64,000 bases of DNA. Source: Mesoflavibacter profundi (GTDB taxonomy: Bacteria; Bacteroidota; Bacteroidia; Flavobacteriales; Flavobacteriaceae). The stretch is from assembly GCF_014764305.1 (NCBI RefSeq), contig NZ_CP061703.1, positions 1,704,800 to 1,768,799 on the forward strand. The letters run 5' to 3'. The notes below the pieces were generated by a model. The model was not told the DNA's origin, did not search any database, and saw only the letters and a program-made list of their open reading frames with translations. Positions 63,544-64,000 of this stretch are shown here, piece by piece (the first letter of the stretch is position 1; each line of letters opens with the position of its first letter). A program made the translations under genes and the position numbers.

Positions 63544-64000
63544 TTAAAACAATCCGTTTATTTGCGCGTCTATTTTGTTTATTATATTACCTAAATCTTC
63601 AGGATTTGCAACAAAGTCTAAATTATCTACATCTATAATTAGTAAGTTTCCTTTATTGTAACCGTGTATCCAAGCTTCATAACGTTCGTTAAGCCTACTT
63701 AAATAATCAATGCTTATAGAATTTTCGTAATCACGACCACGTTTATGTATTTGAGCTACTAAATTAGGAATTGAGCTGCGTAAATATATTAGTAAATCTG
63801 GTCCAGGAACAAAAGTTTCCATAAGATCAAAAAGGGATTTGTAGTTTTCAAAATCACGATTTGTCATTAATCCCATTGCATGTAAATTAGGTGCAAAAAT
63901 ATGGGCATCTTCGTAAATTGTACGGTCTTGAATTATGTCTTTTCCACTTTCTTTAATCTGAGTGACCTGTCTAAAACGACTATTTAAAAAGTAAACTTGC
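63544..64000 (-). CDS. Deoxynucleoside kinase (C-terminal part)
   Basis: The frame is open to the right edge, so the start and P-loop are outside; 151 residues are visible. They contain FRQVTQIKESGKDIIQDRT (the DR motif), YEDAHIFAPNLH, the lid region KRGRDYENSISIDYL and an LLIIDVDNLDFV strand. This is the dNK/dGK family that phosphorylates deoxynucleosides with ATP. A second copy of this domain is fused to FolK at 35.4 kb; the present protein has the longer lid and insert of stand-alone enzymes. Sixty bases separate it from the convergent App1-like gene. Confidence 0.92.
   Translation of the reverse strand, partial: QVYFLNSRFRQVTQIKESGKDIIQDRTIYEDAHIFAPNLHAMGLMTNRDFENYKSLFDLMETFVPGPDLLIYLRSSIPNLVAQIHKRGRDYENSISIDYLSRLNERYEAWIHGYNKGNLLIIDVDNLDFVANPEDLGNIINKIDAQINGLF

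Overview
The window is chromosomal DNA of a Flavobacteriaceae-type bacterium (phylum Bacteroidota). Four things point there: the AT-rich composition; type IX secretion hallmarks (a gliding-motility C-terminal sorting domain and a PorP/SprF protein); promoters of the form TTG-N18-22-TAnnTTTG with few Shine-Dalgarno sites; and lineage-typical families (DUF6089, DUF5686, DUF2797, the two-domain Nfu, a primary sigma factor without region 1.1). The genus cannot be fixed from the sequence. I see no phage, transposon, CRISPR array or plasmid functions, so this is mostly core genome.

Layout. 1-4.5 kb: the 3' part of a very large secreted repeat adhesin. 4.6-8.1 kb: a dodecin, an Nfu iron-sulfur carrier, PorP/SprF and a SIMPL-domain protein. 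8.3-11.3 kb: a TPR sensor kinase (LytS type) with its LytTR regulator. 11.3-14.6 kb: gamma-carbonic anhydrase-like protein, a small CxxC protein, DUF2797 and a GH3-family protein. 14.9-16.5 kb: a PD40/OmpA envelope protein. 16.7-20.2 kb: the tig-clpP-clpX proteostasis operon on the minus strand. 20.3-22.2 kb: pdxJ, an alpha/beta hydrolase and a small membrane protein. 22.3-30.5 kb: a plus-strand envelope run (CBS protein, nadK, DUF6089, uppS, bamA, two OmpH/Skp proteins, murI). 30.6-35.3 kb, minus: rpsU, rpoD, an AsmA protein and a queuosine-precursor transporter. 35.4-40.3 kb: a folK-deoxynucleoside kinase fusion, a GyrI-like protein, a SpoU methyltransferase and mutS. 40.4-40.5 kb: tRNA-Gly and tRNA-Leu. 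40.6-46.4 kb: a small acidic lipoprotein, waaA, a DegT aminotransferase, galE, a 63-residue protein, lspA and fabD. 46.6-53.4 kb: an FAD oxidoreductase, a membrane-anchored dihydrofolate reductase, a stand-alone E-set domain, a TonB-like protein, thyA, a nucleoside transporter and a bifunctional nuclease. 53.5-56.5 kb: etfA, etfB and pdhB. 56.6-64 kb: DUF5686, soluble and membrane pyrophosphatases, an App1-like protein and a partial deoxynucleoside kinase.

How the genes fit together. Much of the window builds the cell envelope: BamA and the Skp-like chaperones insert outer-membrane proteins, UppS and MurI feed peptidoglycan, WaaA and FabD feed lipopolysaccharide and lipids, and LspA matures lipoproteins. 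A second theme is folate and deoxynucleotide supply (FolK-dNK, DHFR, ThyA, CNT transporter, a second dNK). A third is protein quality control (Tig, ClpP, ClpX).

I did not find a clearly new multi-gene system. The most unusual single items are the two-TM/DHFR fusion, the membrane pyrophosphatase with a predicted periplasmic tail, the FolK-dNK fusion, a dodecin without the flavin-stacking tryptophan, a cysteine cluster in the DegT aminotransferase, and several intergenic repeat elements.
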